Under the pieces are notes generated by a model that was not told the DNA's origin, searched no databases, and saw nothing but the letters and a program-made list of their open reading frames with translations. From Debaryomyces hansenii CBS767 (taxonomy: Eukaryota > Ascomycota > Pichiomycetes > Serinales > Debaryomycetaceae), in NCBI RefSeq assembly GCF_000006445.2, contig NC_006047.2, forward strand, positions 1,550,001 to 1,614,000: a DNA stretch of 64,000 nt, in the 5' to 3' direction. Of this stretch, positions 40,508 to 50,830 are shown in pieces (position 1 is the first letter of the stretch; each line of letters begins with the position of its first letter). The position numbers and the translations under genes were made by a program.

Positions 40508-41344
40508 TTAAAGCGAATTGAAAAACATATCTTCAGTGACAATTCCAAAATTTGTAGTAATGGTACATTGATTAATCCTGAAGGCATCCAGGAGTTTTTC
40601 AAGCTTTTTCGAGTGGTCTTTAATCGTCAAGAAAGTCTTCTTCTTTTCCTTAAAATCCTTATGCACCCGAAACTTTGCTGACTTGGAGTAATCGTAATTC
40701 AAAGTTTTCTTTTGCTTATGCTTATTATAGCAACTAGCGCACAAATTTTCGTAGGGTACCGAGCTTAGTCTTATGCTGACTGCTGCAGTTGCGGTTGCTT
40801 GTAGAGTTGAGTTACCATAACTCAGCATTAGCTTATCATACCAATAAGTCTCCAAAAGGGAAAGGTATTCAAAGTAGTCATGTAACGACTTGTTACTTTC
40901 CTTCCAGACCTGCGTTGTTAGTAGTGAGCCAAAATATTGAATTTATATCTAAACTGATGTGAGCATCGATATCTCTATGTAAATACTTACTAAAGAAACA
41001 ACTTTTGAAATTTCTGTACTACTCAAGGCCTTCTCATGCTTTACTAATCGACATAGAAGGTTTCTGGCGATAATGAACTTGTTCCTTGTACGAAAGCTTC
41101 CTCTGGTAATGGCTGTCTTCTTATCTTTTGCAGTAGGTTTCCTTGAAGCTTCAATATACTTCTCACTGGTGAACAGAACATACTGCTTAATATTTATAGA
41201 TATAGAAGGGTATGAATTAGTTGTCGTCAATTCTTTTATCTTGAAATTTTTCTTTGTTGTAGGCTGATTTGATTCAACGGGTATATCTATTCTCCTAGGG
41301 AGTTTGAAGCAAAATGTGAAGATTTTGTCAGGCGATAATGACAT
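40508..41344 (-). CDS. MATA2: Mating-type protein MATa2 (HMG-box transcription factor), two exons
   Basis: Exon 1 41344-40991 (118 codons) and exon 2 40909-40508 (133 codons plus stop), 251 residues in total. The HMG box spans about residues 80-145 and is split by the intron: RTRNKFIIARN and LSSTEISKVVSL come from exon 1, VWKESNKSLHDYFEYLSLLE from exon 2. The typical HMG Trp and helix-2 pattern ISK..s..W are thus restored. In Candida albicans a2 is the activator of a-specific genes, a role lost in Saccharomyces, so this gene should define a identity. The box is somewhat divergent (no Pro before Asn, Lys in place of Ala after it). The first ATG is at 41344, with TATA-like sequence just upstream. 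Confidence 0.88.
40910..40990 (-). other. MATa2 intron (81 nt) within the HMG box
   Basis: Donor GTAAGT, branch TACTAAC, acceptor CAG. Removal joins Leu118 to VWKES in frame. Confidence 0.9.
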
Positions 41345-41606
41345 GGTATTAATAAATGGGTATCTATATATTATAGATTCTTCTTCTGATTCAAATCATG
41401 GCATTTTAATGAAACTTGTACTGTCTTATCTAGAAAATATAACCTATATGTGATAGCACACGAAATATTTTGGCCCGAATGATGACTTCAGCCATTATAC
41501 TGTTGGAGTCGTAGTCAAGTAGATAATTTAAAACTATAAGGTTTGGGCCGTCTCAATAAATACGCGACAATGGAGTTCACTCTTTGAAAATATAATTTTA
41601 AGGGTC

Positions 41607-41822
41607 CTAGTTTCTCACTGTGCAACGGAGAACCTTATAGCCCCCATTTATCCATAAAACGTATGGTCTCCAACATGATATCGACCTGACTCTCTTCAAT
41701 TTCGTATGATTTATTGTTTCTAATTCACAAAATGATTCATTTTGAAACCTTCCTATAAGATCTTGTCTCGATTTTAATCTAAAAACGGTACCTTCCAAGA
41801 ATTCAATGAATCTGGCCATCAT
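41607..41822 (-). CDS. Small hypothetical ORF beside MAT (71 codons)
   Basis: The ORF starts with two adjacent ATGs at 41822 and 41819 and ends at 41607, 262 bp upstream of MATa2 on the same strand. The product is basic, with FLEGTVFRLKSRQDL and a Trp-containing C-terminal part; I recognise no family. Codon use is not obviously random, but length alone gives little support in AT-rich DNA. It could be a lineage-specific peptide, a relic of a lost MAT gene or chance. Confidence 0.22.
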   Translation of the reverse strand: MMARFIEFLEGTVFRLKSRQDLIGRFQNESFCELETINHTKLKRVRSISCWRPYVLWINGGYKVLRCTVRN

Positions 41823-42272
41823 CACTGAACCTTGTATTATTTATTCAATTTTAAAAATTAGGTACGAAAACTCAAACTAAAGGATCTATCGTTTCAGCAC
41901 GATTAGATCATGTAATTTACATGAAAGGTCATCAAGAATTTATATCTGTCTAATGTAGCATTACAACATTAGAGGATAATTCAAGCAATATTTCTCTGTT
42001 GTAAGGTAGCATCGAAACTTATCTCACCGTAACATACTGATATTTATAGCAGAAGCATCAACGAAATTACCTGACCATTGAAAGTGTTCCCTTCAGAATT
42101 CAGTGCCCTAGGATTGGGCTTCTGATAACGACAAATAGGACATCCGAAGTAAATACCCTCATTCATTGTTTAGCCAATATTAGTGTCTATCTTTTACGCT
42201 AGAACTAACCTCCCAACAAACACCAGATAACAGAATGGCTAATTTATGCAATCTGGTGATATATAAATTTGA

Positions 42273-42280
42273 TCACGTGA
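42273..42280. promoter_or_regulatory. TCACGTGA E-box, MAT-MYO1 interval
   Basis: A perfect 8-bp palindrome 650 bp upstream of MYO1. Confidence 0.3.
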
Positions 42281-42706
42281 TAGTGTTACCAACATACAGA
42301 TCGATCCAACTGGGGATACAAGCATATCAGGAACAATTCATCTTGATGAGCTATTGTTTGATAAACATGAGGCTCCCCAAAAAAGCTTTCCATTTGTCTG
42401 TCCTTTCATAGCTCTTTCATATCCTTGAAGGCTATGAAAATAGAGGAAGAAATGATCAAAAATTCAAATAGTTTTAGCAGACAATCCCTAACTACAATTA
42501 TTCTATTAACCACACCCCACAGTACAGTAATTAGGTATTCAACTAGATATGTCTCTTTAAATTCACTAGGATAGAATCATTGGTAACATTAATCGATTTA
42601 TCGCTTGCTTCTATCAAATTTCGTCATTAATACATCATAGTGACTATATTTCGTAAGGTATAATATAGGCTATAGAATTTTTGTTCAATTGTTTAAAAAA
42701 TGCTTC

Positions 42707-42715
42707 TATATAAAA
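42707..42715 (+). promoter_or_regulatory. TATA box of MYO1
   Basis: TATATAAAA ~215 bp before the MYO1 start codon, followed by an A-rich leader. Confidence 0.5.
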
Positions 42716-42929
42716 GAAAAACGACTTAGCTAATTTTTTTCGTCTTCATCAACAAGGATCAAGCCAACTAGAGTCTGCAAAAAGGTTTGAAGAAAAATTA
42801 TTTTGTTCCTGTATATATGTTTGTTGATAAAATTAAGACGTACAGTTTACATTTAGAACCAAAACATCAACAACTAATCGTCTACAACGAAGAAAAAACA
42901 ATTATACAGGTATAACGAGTATAACGAGT

Positions 42930-45900
42930 ATGTCTACAGAGGACGATGGGTTCAACTCGAAGAACTGGGTTTGGGTTCCAGATGATTCTAATTTTTTTTC
43001 TAAAGGATATATAACCGACTATTTACAAGACGGTAATTGTAAAGTGACTGTAATCGATGGAAATCATGAAACAAACAAAATAGTCAAAAGTGATACGCTT
43101 GAAAACTGTAATCCCACTAAATTTAATAAGTGTGATGATATGGCTGAGTTGACACATTTGAACGAGCCGTCTGTCGTTTATAATTTATATTTGAGATACA
43201 ATGATGATTTGATTTACACGTACTCCGGTTTATTCTTAGTTGCGATAAATCCATACAAATCTTTACCTATTTATGAAAAGAGGGTTTTGAAAAAGTTTCA
43301 TAATCATGAATATGAAAGGCCTCCTCCTCATATTTTCGCTACCGCTGAAGGTACTTATAGGAACCTTTTGAGTAATCATAAAGACCAGTCGATACTAGTT
43401 ACTGGAGAGAGTGGTGCAGGTAAGACCGAAAATACCAAGAAGATTATTCAGTATTTGTCATCAATCACAAGCATGGACAATACGAGGCACGATAATCATA
43501 CTATTGATACAAAGATCCTTCAAGCTAATCCGATTTTAGAAAGTTTTGGTAACGCAAAGACCATCAAAAATAACAACTCATCAAGATTTGGAAAATTTAT
43601 CAAAATCTACTTTACTTCTGAAGGCATAATAAATGGCGCAAATATTGATTACTATTTGTTAGAAAAATCAAGAGTCGTTAGTCAGTCCGAAGAAGAAAGA
43701 AATTACCATATATTTTACCAGTTTATCAAAGGGTTTGAGAAGTCAAAATTGAAGAGTTTTGGATTAGCCAATGACGTTAAAAGCTATAATTATTTAAGTG
43801 GTTCTAAAATTGACATTCCGAATACAGATGACGCCAAAGATTTCAATTTCTTAGTGGATGCATTTACTACCATGGGGTTCACGGAAGCGGAAGTGTCAAA
43901 TATTTTATCTATACTAGCCATCATATTGCATCTCGGTAACTTGGAATTCAATTCATGGAAGGCAGAGCAGGCTAGCTTTAAGTCTGATGCTCCAATCGAT
44001 ATTATTATAAATCTTTTAGGAATATCTAGACAAGACTTTTTGGATAATATTTTAAGGCCCAAAGTTAAAGCAGGTAGAGAATTTGTTCAAAAATCTAAGA
44101 AAGCTCCAGAAGTTAAATATGCTGTTGATGCATTAGCCAAGCACTTATATGAGCGAGTTTTTCAGTATATTATTGAAAGGATTAATGATAATTTGAAGAA
44201 CGAAACATATCAAGGGGTCTTAAACTTTATTGGGGTATTAGACATTGCAGGTTTTGAAATTTTCAAACAAAATTCATTCGAACAATTATGTATCAATTAT
44301 ACTAATGAAAAGTTGCAGCAATATTTCAACCACCATTCGTTTATTTTAGAACAAAGTGAATACTTAAGGGAAGATATACAATGGGAATTTATTGATTTTG
44401 GTCAAGATTTACAGCCAACAATTGACTTGATTGAAACTAAGAATCCTATGGGTGTTCTTGAAATTTTGAATGAAGAATGTATGGTGCCAAAAGCAAATGA
44501 CAGAACTTTCATTGAAAAGCTTGCCGCTAATTGGGGAAAGGGTCAAAGCAGTAAATTTCAACAAAACAAGCTCAAGAATGGTTTTATTATTCATCATTAT
44601 GCTGGTAAGGTTGAATATAACGTTGATAATTGGTTGCAGAAAAATAACGATCCTGTCAATGAAAACGTTCTAAAATTATTGCCTTTTTCAGAGAATCAAT
44701 TCGTCAAGGATTTGTTTATGAATGACGAACATTTAATACAAAATAATAATAAGCGGAAGTTAAAGACTACGTCACAAAAGCACAAAGAACAGTTGTCAAG
44801 CTTGATGGATCAATTAAGTCGTACGGAACCTCATTTTGTAAGATGTATTTTGCCAAATCTCGAAAAGAAACCGAACAAGTTAGATAAGAATTTGGTTTTG
44901 CATCAATTGCGTTGTAACGGTGTACTAGAAGGAATTAGGATCACTAGAGCTGGTTATCCTAATAGAATGACTTTTGATGATTTTTGTCTGAGATACTCGA
45001 TACTTAATAAAAAAGAAGTATTTACTAAAAATACAAAAACTAACAGTGAATTAATCTTGAAGCACATTCACTTAGACGTTGATAGTTATAAAGTAGGTAT
45101 TACAAAAATTTTCTTCAAGAATGGCATTTTGGGCAAACTTGAAGAATTGAGAGATTTGAGTTTAAAGAGCACCTTTACAGATTTGCAAAGCTTGATAAGA
45201 GGTAATTCTACAAGAACTAGTATGAAATCTAAAATTTCGGAAATACAATCTTCTCAGCTTATAGCCAGAACCTTCAGAACAATGAATGAATCGTTAACTT
45301 CAAGTCCATGGATGGATTTGTTTATCCACATTAAGCCTCTCTTGGAAGATTCTGTTAAGGTACTTGACTCTAAGGAAATGAATGAAAATTTGAAAAAGGC
45401 TAATACTAAGTTGGAAGATACCATAAAATCTAAAGAAAAACTTGAGAGTGAAAATGAAAGGCTTCGTGATCAGATGAACAAGTTAGAAAATGAGATTATT
45501 GCAACAACTAGTATGGTTAAAGAGAGAGATTCCTTGGTAGAGAAGCTCAAAATTTTTGAGAAGGAGGGTTTGAAGAATATATCTGATTTGAAAGACAAAA
45601 TTGGGAAGGCCAAGCAGGAAAATTCAAAGTTGTCTGATGATAAGTCAGTTTTAGAAAAGAAGCTTACAGAGTCATTTAACAAAATAAAACAAAATGAATC
45701 GCACGTTAATGAATTAAATGATAAGCATTCGAATATTTCATCCAAGGTAGCTGAATTAGAATCAATAATTACGTTACATGAAGAGGAAAAACAGAAGCAT
45801 ACAAATCTAATTGCCAATCTCGAAAAGGAACACAGTTCTACTAGGGAATTGTCTGATTCGGAAACAAAAAAGTTACGTGAATCAAATCAACAATTGAAAT

Positions 45901-48572
45901 CTGAGTTAGAAAGCATGGAACTTAAACACGGCGAGCTTGTTCCAAAACATGAAAATCTTACTAAGGAACTCGTGTCATTAAAGGATTCTATAGCTATCGA
46001 TAAAAATTCAGGTACAGAGAAAGAAGAAGAAATCAATGCATTAAGGTATAATGTTGAAGCAAGTGAGAAACAAATTATGGAATTAAAAAATCTGTTATCA
46101 GAAGAAAAAATGTACTCGGATAAAATTAAAAGTGAATTAGCGCAGGCCACTAGAGACTTGAAACTAAACGAAGATAAGTATAAAAAGTTAGAGAAAGAAT
46201 CCAATCAATTAAAGCAAGAACTAATGAGCTCAAATGATACTGAAAGAAACCTCAAACAAAAGCATGCAAAGGAACTCATTGGCTTACAAGATGTAGCATT
46301 ACTCAAAGAAAAGTTGGCAACAGCTTCAAATGAAAATGTTTCTATCACAAAATCTCTTGAATCTTTGAAAACAAACTACGAGACATCCAAAAAAGCGAAT
46401 ACCGAATATTCTAATCAGATTGCAACATTAAAACATAAACTTACAGAGTTGGAAGACGTTACCAAGGAAAATGAAAAAGAAAAGGAAAACTTCCCACCTG
46501 AACCATCATTTAAAGGCGATTATGCTAACATGAAGCTTAAATTGAATGAACACAGTGCAATGTTACGGAAAGAAAAATTTGAAAATAAAAAATTGAGCGA
46601 AGAGTTGAATATTTTAAAGACCAGAAAGTCCTTTGAAGAGTCTAGAAATGAAGCAACACTCAATAGAAGGTCATTGGCTATAGGGGAAGGCATTTCATTG
46701 GGATCTGGGGTGGATAACCTAAATGAAGAAATTGAAGGTTTGAAATTAAAATTAGAACAAGAGGAAGCTAATTCACAAAGGGCAGAAAACTATGCAATCG
46801 AACTTCAAAAGAAATTGAATAAATTGCAATCCACCAGAGGAATAAATAGCTGGACTGATTATGAAAAGAAATATAGAGATTCTCAAGTTAGAGTTACAGA
46901 ACTTGAAAAGAAATTTCAAGATATTTTAACCACGGATGAAACTGTGTCCATTCCATCACCACTCTCTAAAAGTGAAAATCTCAGCAGGAGTAGCATGACT
47001 TTATCTAGTTCAAACCAGGACTTCGTCAAGATATACCAGGACATCACCAGAACTTTAAAGTCCACCAGAGAAGAATTAACTGTTGCTAAAAGTGAAATTT
47101 TGAGGTTGAAATCATTATTGAGAGAATCAGAGGATGAGTTATATGATGCTAAACGTCTGTCATTTAGATCTTCGGTTTCAAATTATGAGGAAGAGCTTGC
47201 ACAATTGAAAGTCAGAAGTGATAGTCTATACTCTCAAAACTCTGAAATAAATCGGAGTCTCGAATTATATAAGAAGAGGTCTGATGAATATTACAGAAAA
47301 CTCGAGCTTGCTGAATCTGCAGTTCAAATTTCGAAGAGACATGAGCAAGCTGCATCCCGTGAGTTGATTGAAATTAAAAATCAATTAAAGTTAACACGAG
47401 AAGAATCCAGGGCTAGCCAAATTATGATTAAGGAGATTAGAAATGAGAATTCTCTGTTAGAAGAAAGAATTAATGATAAGAATTTTGAATTGCAAAAATT
47501 ACAAAATCGGATGAGCGTAGTAAATGATAAACTAAACTATCATAACAAAAATTATGGAAATAAGGAATTAAATGAGAAATATAAGGAGGAGATTAGAAAC
47601 CTCCACAAAGACTTAAATTTTAAGATGGAGACTGAAACAAATTTAGTTAAAGAAAACAAAAAGCTTCAACTTGATTATGAAGACTTAATTGCAGAAAAAG
47701 ATTCTCTTGATAAAGAGTTAGCTATGAAATTGGCTAAATTAAGTGAATTCGAATATTTGTCCTCCGATCTTTCAAAGAAATTGAGAGTTTTAGACAATGA
47801 AAAAGTGATCCATGAAAGAAAAATCAATAATTTATCCAAACAAGTCACTTCGTTAAAAGAACTTGTTACGGAAACCACGAGTCAAAGAGATGAATTGCTA
47901 GAAACAAAAGAAACACTCGAGGAACAAATCATACAGTTGAATCAAAAATTAGATGATAATGCAGCACAAATACAGCAATACGAATCCGATATGAATATTC
48001 TTCGAGACCACTTGGAGAATCAAAGAGAAGCATCTACCACAATGAGGTCTGAACTAAACGAATCTAAAATTCTAAGTAGAGGCGATATTCAGGACTATCA
48101 AAGGGTTAAAAAGGAAGTTTTGGTTACAACTGAAGAGAACGATTCATTGAAAAAAGTTAATAAAGAGCTCAATAACAAAGTACATATCCTCGAGGAAAAA
48201 TTGTACGGTAATGAACAGTTGAAATACTGGGAAGCAAAGGTAAATGACTTGTCGAGAGACTTGGATATATCCCATAATGACAATTATAATGCCTCCAAGA
48301 CTATTAAGAGTTTGGAAAGAGAACTCAAGAAGCTTGAAATTAGAGTTGATAATGAATCTCAATTAACCAAGAAATATAATGATGAAAACTTTGATTACCA
48401 AAATAAAGTTAGCCATTATAAAAGTACGATTGACATTTTACATAATGAAGGCATGGAAAAAGATTTATTACTAAAGGCTAGCGAAAGAGAAAACTTGGAA
48501 ATGAAGGAGAACATGTTAATGTTAGAAAGAGAAGTTTTAAGTCTAAAGGAAAAGTTTGGAATCAATGTTTAA
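42930..48572 (+). CDS. MYO1: Type II myosin heavy chain
   Basis: An 1880-residue conventional myosin. The motor occupies ~1-745: P-loop GESGAGKT (159-166), switch I NNNSSRFGKF, switch II LDIAGFE, actin-binding region LSSLMDQLSRTEPHFVRCI, and converter with VGITKIFFKNGILGKLEELRD. A single IQ motif, LQSLIRGNSTR (752-762), replaces the pair found in many myosins. A coiled-coil tail of ~1000 residues follows, with a break near the PPEPS and SIPSPLSKSE segments. Size and layout fit S. cerevisiae Myo1, the cytokinetic ring motor. A 1.6-kb divergent region separates it from MATa2. Confidence 0.93.
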   Translation: MSTEDDGFNSKNWVWVPDDSNFFSKGYITDYLQDGNCKVTVIDGNHETNKIVKSDTLENCNPTKFNKCDDMAELTHLNEPSVVYNLYLRYNDDLIYTYSGLFLVAINPYKSLPIYEKRVLKKFHNHEYERPPPHIFATAEGTYRNLLSNHKDQSILVTGESGAGKTENTKKIIQYLSSITSMDNTRHDNHTIDTKILQANPILESFGNAKTIKNNNSSRFGKFIKIYFTSEGIINGANIDYYLLEKSRVVSQSEEERNYHIFYQFIKGFEKSKLKSFGLANDVKSYNYLSGSKIDIPNTDDAKDFNFLVDAFTTMGFTEAEVSNILSILAIILHLGNLEFNSWKAEQASFKSDAPIDIIINLLGISRQDFLDNILRPKVKAGREFVQKSKKAPEVKYAVDALAKHLYERVFQYIIERINDNLKNETYQGVLNFIGVLDIAGFEIFKQNSFEQLCINYTNEKLQQYFNHHSFILEQSEYLREDIQWEFIDFGQDLQPTIDLIETKNPMGVLEILNEECMVPKANDRTFIEKLAANWGKGQSSKFQQNKLKNGFIIHHYAGKVEYNVDNWLQKNNDPVNENVLKLLPFSENQFVKDLFMNDEHLIQNNNKRKLKTTSQKHKEQLSSLMDQLSRTEPHFVRCILPNLEKKPNKLDKNLVLHQLRCNGVLEGIRITRAGYPNRMTFDDFCLRYSILNKKEVFTKNTKTNSELILKHIHLDVDSYKVGITKIFFKNGILGKLEELRDLSLKSTFTDLQSLIRGNSTRTSMKSKISEIQSSQLIARTFRTMNESLTSSPWMDLFIHIKPLLEDSVKVLDSKEMNENLKKANTKLEDTIKSKEKLESENERLRDQMNKLENEIIATTSMVKERDSLVEKLKIFEKEGLKNISDLKDKIGKAKQENSKLSDDKSVLEKKLTESFNKIKQNESHVNELNDKHSNISSKVAELESIITLHEEEKQKHTNLIANLEKEHSSTRELSDSETKKLRESNQQLKSELESMELKHGELVPKHENLTKELVSLKDSIAIDKNSGTEKEEEINALRYNVEASEKQIMELKNLLSEEKMYSDKIKSELAQATRDLKLNEDKYKKLEKESNQLKQELMSSNDTERNLKQKHAKELIGLQDVALLKEKLATASNENVSITKSLESLKTNYETSKKANTEYSNQIATLKHKLTELEDVTKENEKEKENFPPEPSFKGDYANMKLKLNEHSAMLRKEKFENKKLSEELNILKTRKSFEESRNEATLNRRSLAIGEGISLGSGVDNLNEEIEGLKLKLEQEEANSQRAENYAIELQKKLNKLQSTRGINSWTDYEKKYRDSQVRVTELEKKFQDILTTDETVSIPSPLSKSENLSRSSMTLSSSNQDFVKIYQDITRTLKSTREELTVAKSEILRLKSLLRESEDELYDAKRLSFRSSVSNYEEELAQLKVRSDSLYSQNSEINRSLELYKKRSDEYYRKLELAESAVQISKRHEQAASRELIEIKNQLKLTREESRASQIMIKEIRNENSLLEERINDKNFELQKLQNRMSVVNDKLNYHNKNYGNKELNEKYKEEIRNLHKDLNFKMETETNLVKENKKLQLDYEDLIAEKDSLDKELAMKLAKLSEFEYLSSDLSKKLRVLDNEKVIHERKINNLSKQVTSLKELVTETTSQRDELLETKETLEEQIIQLNQKLDDNAAQIQQYESDMNILRDHLENQREASTTMRSELNESKILSRGDIQDYQRVKKEVLVTTEENDSLKKVNKELNNKVHILEEKLYGNEQLKYWEAKVNDLSRDLDISHNDNYNASKTIKSLERELKKLEIRVDNESQLTKKYNDENFDYQNKVSHYKSTIDILHNEGMEKDLLLKASERENLEMKENMLMLEREVLSLKEKFGINV

Positions 48573-48725
48573 ACGAGAATAAGAAATTAAATTGTTGCTT
48601 CCTAGAAATATATATTTTTTGAAACTTTCTTCAAATCCTCGTAATACATACTTAGTTATTTTCATCACATATATACAAATAAATTAAATTCTATAAAATA
48701 ACTAAGCGTGCTAATGAAAGATGGT

Positions 48726-50252
48726 TTAAAACCACTTACTTATCTTATTGCCAAGACCGCTGGAGAAATCTCTCGGTTCTGTCAACGGAGGTCCATCAAA
48801 CTTCCCTAAACCAAAATGACGAAGAACAAATTCAACGTCACCGAATGCTGCTCTATCACCTTGCATTACTACTGATGGCTTACCAGAGCTTACACCCTTG
48901 GTAACAACATTACCTGTTAAAATCTTTTCTGCAACTTTTCTCAAGTCCTCAACAGTTATTTTCTCAATTTTATCAATCATTTCATCTATTGTAGTCAATT
49001 TGCCTTGACACTGGATTTGTCTACCTAAATCCTCTAAGGCAGCAAGCTTACTTTCAACATTCATCAATAATGAACTGATTAACTGGTTTTTAGCTCTCTT
49101 AACTTCTCTATCAGTGAGTCCTCCTTCAGAGGGATCCTTCTCTAAAAGCTTAGAAAGTTCGAAACAAATTATCTGTGACATTACATGAGCTGCATTAGGT
49201 GAACACGATATTGTAATGCCAAACAAACCAGAGTTTATATATGCATGATTGAAACTCATGCAATTTTCAACAAATGCATACTGATTTAAAACTCTGGTAT
49301 ATAATCTTGAAAACATTCCTTTACCGGGCCCGCCTGCCGAAAATGAGGAACCACCGCCTAATAACTTCTGTAACGTAGCTAACGCATATAAATCATCATT
49401 TAATAAGCCAGTAGTTTCAAACCCGATTTGCATGTGGTAAAGTTCTGGTAAATTACCTGCAAGTGGAGGTTGGTGAGGCAATGCTATCTCTCCCCCCGTA
49501 TAGTTCACGGTACCCAAATCTGGTCTTTGTAAGGATGATGATTTCCAATCTCCGAATTGCGATTGAGCTAACCTGACTGCATGATCATGACGAACACCAA
49601 CCATCGCAACCACAATATTTTGTGGTTGATAAAAGGTTTTATGATAGTTCAATACTTCATCCTTCGATATCATTGGAATTCTCTCTGGTGGACAGAATAA
49701 CGGCAATCCCAAAGTATTATTCGAATATGCTGCACAATGTAACACTTCAGGTAAAAACATGTCATGTTTTAAAGCAATTTCACTAACTTCATAATCTGCG
49801 GTTTGCAAGGTTTCTACAAGTTCCTGGTCAGTGATTCTTGGTGCCCGAATGGTTTGAGCAATACAATCAAACATTTTGTCCACATCCTTGTTAAAAACGG
49901 AAGCCTGATAAATCATGGATTCTCTTTGTGCTGAACACATATAATTACCGCCTAACTTCGATAAGTTCTCCATCATTTCGATCCCGGTATATTGATCCGT
50001 AGACTTCCATGCTAATCTATCAAAAATATGAGAAAGCCCCGGCTTTTCTGGGTTTTCGAATCTTGATCCAGCATCAACGTAGGCACCTAAAGCACTGAAA
50101 TGGCCCGGTGTACTGTCAGTTACTATTCTTAATCCATTTTGTAAGGTAGTCATTTCAATGTTTGGATTAGCAAATGCAGCTACTGATGACGAAGCATAAT
50201 TCCTTTTTAGGGCTTGCGTTATTCTTGGGATGCATACCCTCTTGCTTAGCAT
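48726..50252 (-). CDS. MAS2: Mitochondrial processing peptidase alpha subunit
   Basis: A 508-residue M16-family protein with a presequence (MLSKRVCIPRITQALKRNYAS). It lacks the catalytic HxxEH of the beta subunit; HIFDRLAWKST stands in its place. It has the alpha-specific glycine-rich loop LLGGGSSFSAGGPGKGMFSR, which feeds precursors to the active site. It acts with Mas1 in the matrix to remove targeting presequences. It is convergent with MYO1. Confidence 0.95.
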   Translation of the reverse strand: MLSKRVCIPRITQALKRNYASSSVAAFANPNIEMTTLQNGLRIVTDSTPGHFSALGAYVDAGSRFENPEKPGLSHIFDRLAWKSTDQYTGIEMMENLSKLGGNYMCSAQRESMIYQASVFNKDVDKMFDCIAQTIRAPRITDQELVETLQTADYEVSEIALKHDMFLPEVLHCAAYSNNTLGLPLFCPPERIPMISKDEVLNYHKTFYQPQNIVVAMVGVRHDHAVRLAQSQFGDWKSSSLQRPDLGTVNYTGGEIALPHQPPLAGNLPELYHMQIGFETTGLLNDDLYALATLQKLLGGGSSFSAGGPGKGMFSRLYTRVLNQYAFVENCMSFNHAYINSGLFGITISCSPNAAHVMSQIICFELSKLLEKDPSEGGLTDREVKRAKNQLISSLLMNVESKLAALEDLGRQIQCQGKLTTIDEMIDKIEKITVEDLRKVAEKILTGNVVTKGVSSGKPSVVMQGDRAAFGDVEFVLRHFGLGKFDGPPLTEPRDFSSGLGNKISKWF

Positions 50253-50830
50253 TGTATGATATATGATATTAGTCTTCTTAAGAACTATTCAAGAATATCT
50301 TACCTAACTGCCATTCAAGCACTATTTGAAAATTTTGAAAATGTCACATGACTCTAGATATGTTCATACTCTTGAAGCAGATAATGAATACTTTAATTCA
50401 CCTTAACGATAAGCTGTAGTTATTAGAAGGCAGCATATGTAATCGAATGCAATAATTCAAGGTTTCATTTAGCATAACGATTTTTTTAGGATTTTTAAAT
50501 ATATATAATTGGTTTTAGTATAATTTACTAGTTTTTGGAATCTTTCCTTTAATTAAATAAAAATATTACATCATACCTATAATCAAATAAGACATGAAAA
50601 TATCTAAATTCAATTATAATTATGATATTAAGACATGCTTTGTCAAATTAACTAGGATTGGTTTCTTTTTCTGATTTCTAAACAGTTTTGCAAAAGGCTG
50701 CAAAATGATAATTTGCACCTAATTTCAGGCCATACGCTCCTACAATATAGTGTTTTCAAAAAGTCTACACATTTAATATCTTTGAAAGAGATAGCCAAAA
50801 AATATTTCGAATGAAAATCTATAAATTCGC
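50253..50830. other. Intergenic region MAS2-RMT2
   Basis: 578 bp of AT-rich DNA, upstream of MAS2 and downstream of RMT2. No gene, repeat or clear motif seen. Confidence 0.5.

Larger units (their letters stand above)
41345..42929. other. MATa2-MYO1 divergent intergenic region
   Basis: About 1.6 kb between MATa2 and MYO1. It contains a 71-codon minus-strand ORF (listed separately), TCACGTGA at 42273-42280, and a TATATAAAA element at 42707-42715, ~215 bp before the MYO1 ATG. No trace of PAP, OBP or PIK genes was recognised. Confidence 0.5.

Noticed and set aside
36309..42929. Inverted repeats flanking MAT that would allow switching by inversion
   Set aside because: I looked for matching long segments on both sides and saw none, though reading by eye could miss diverged repeats or copies outside the window.
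44409..44597. Antisense ORFs within MYO1, MLP1, CCT7 and other long genes
   Set aside because: They are shadows of strongly supported genes and carry no independent features.
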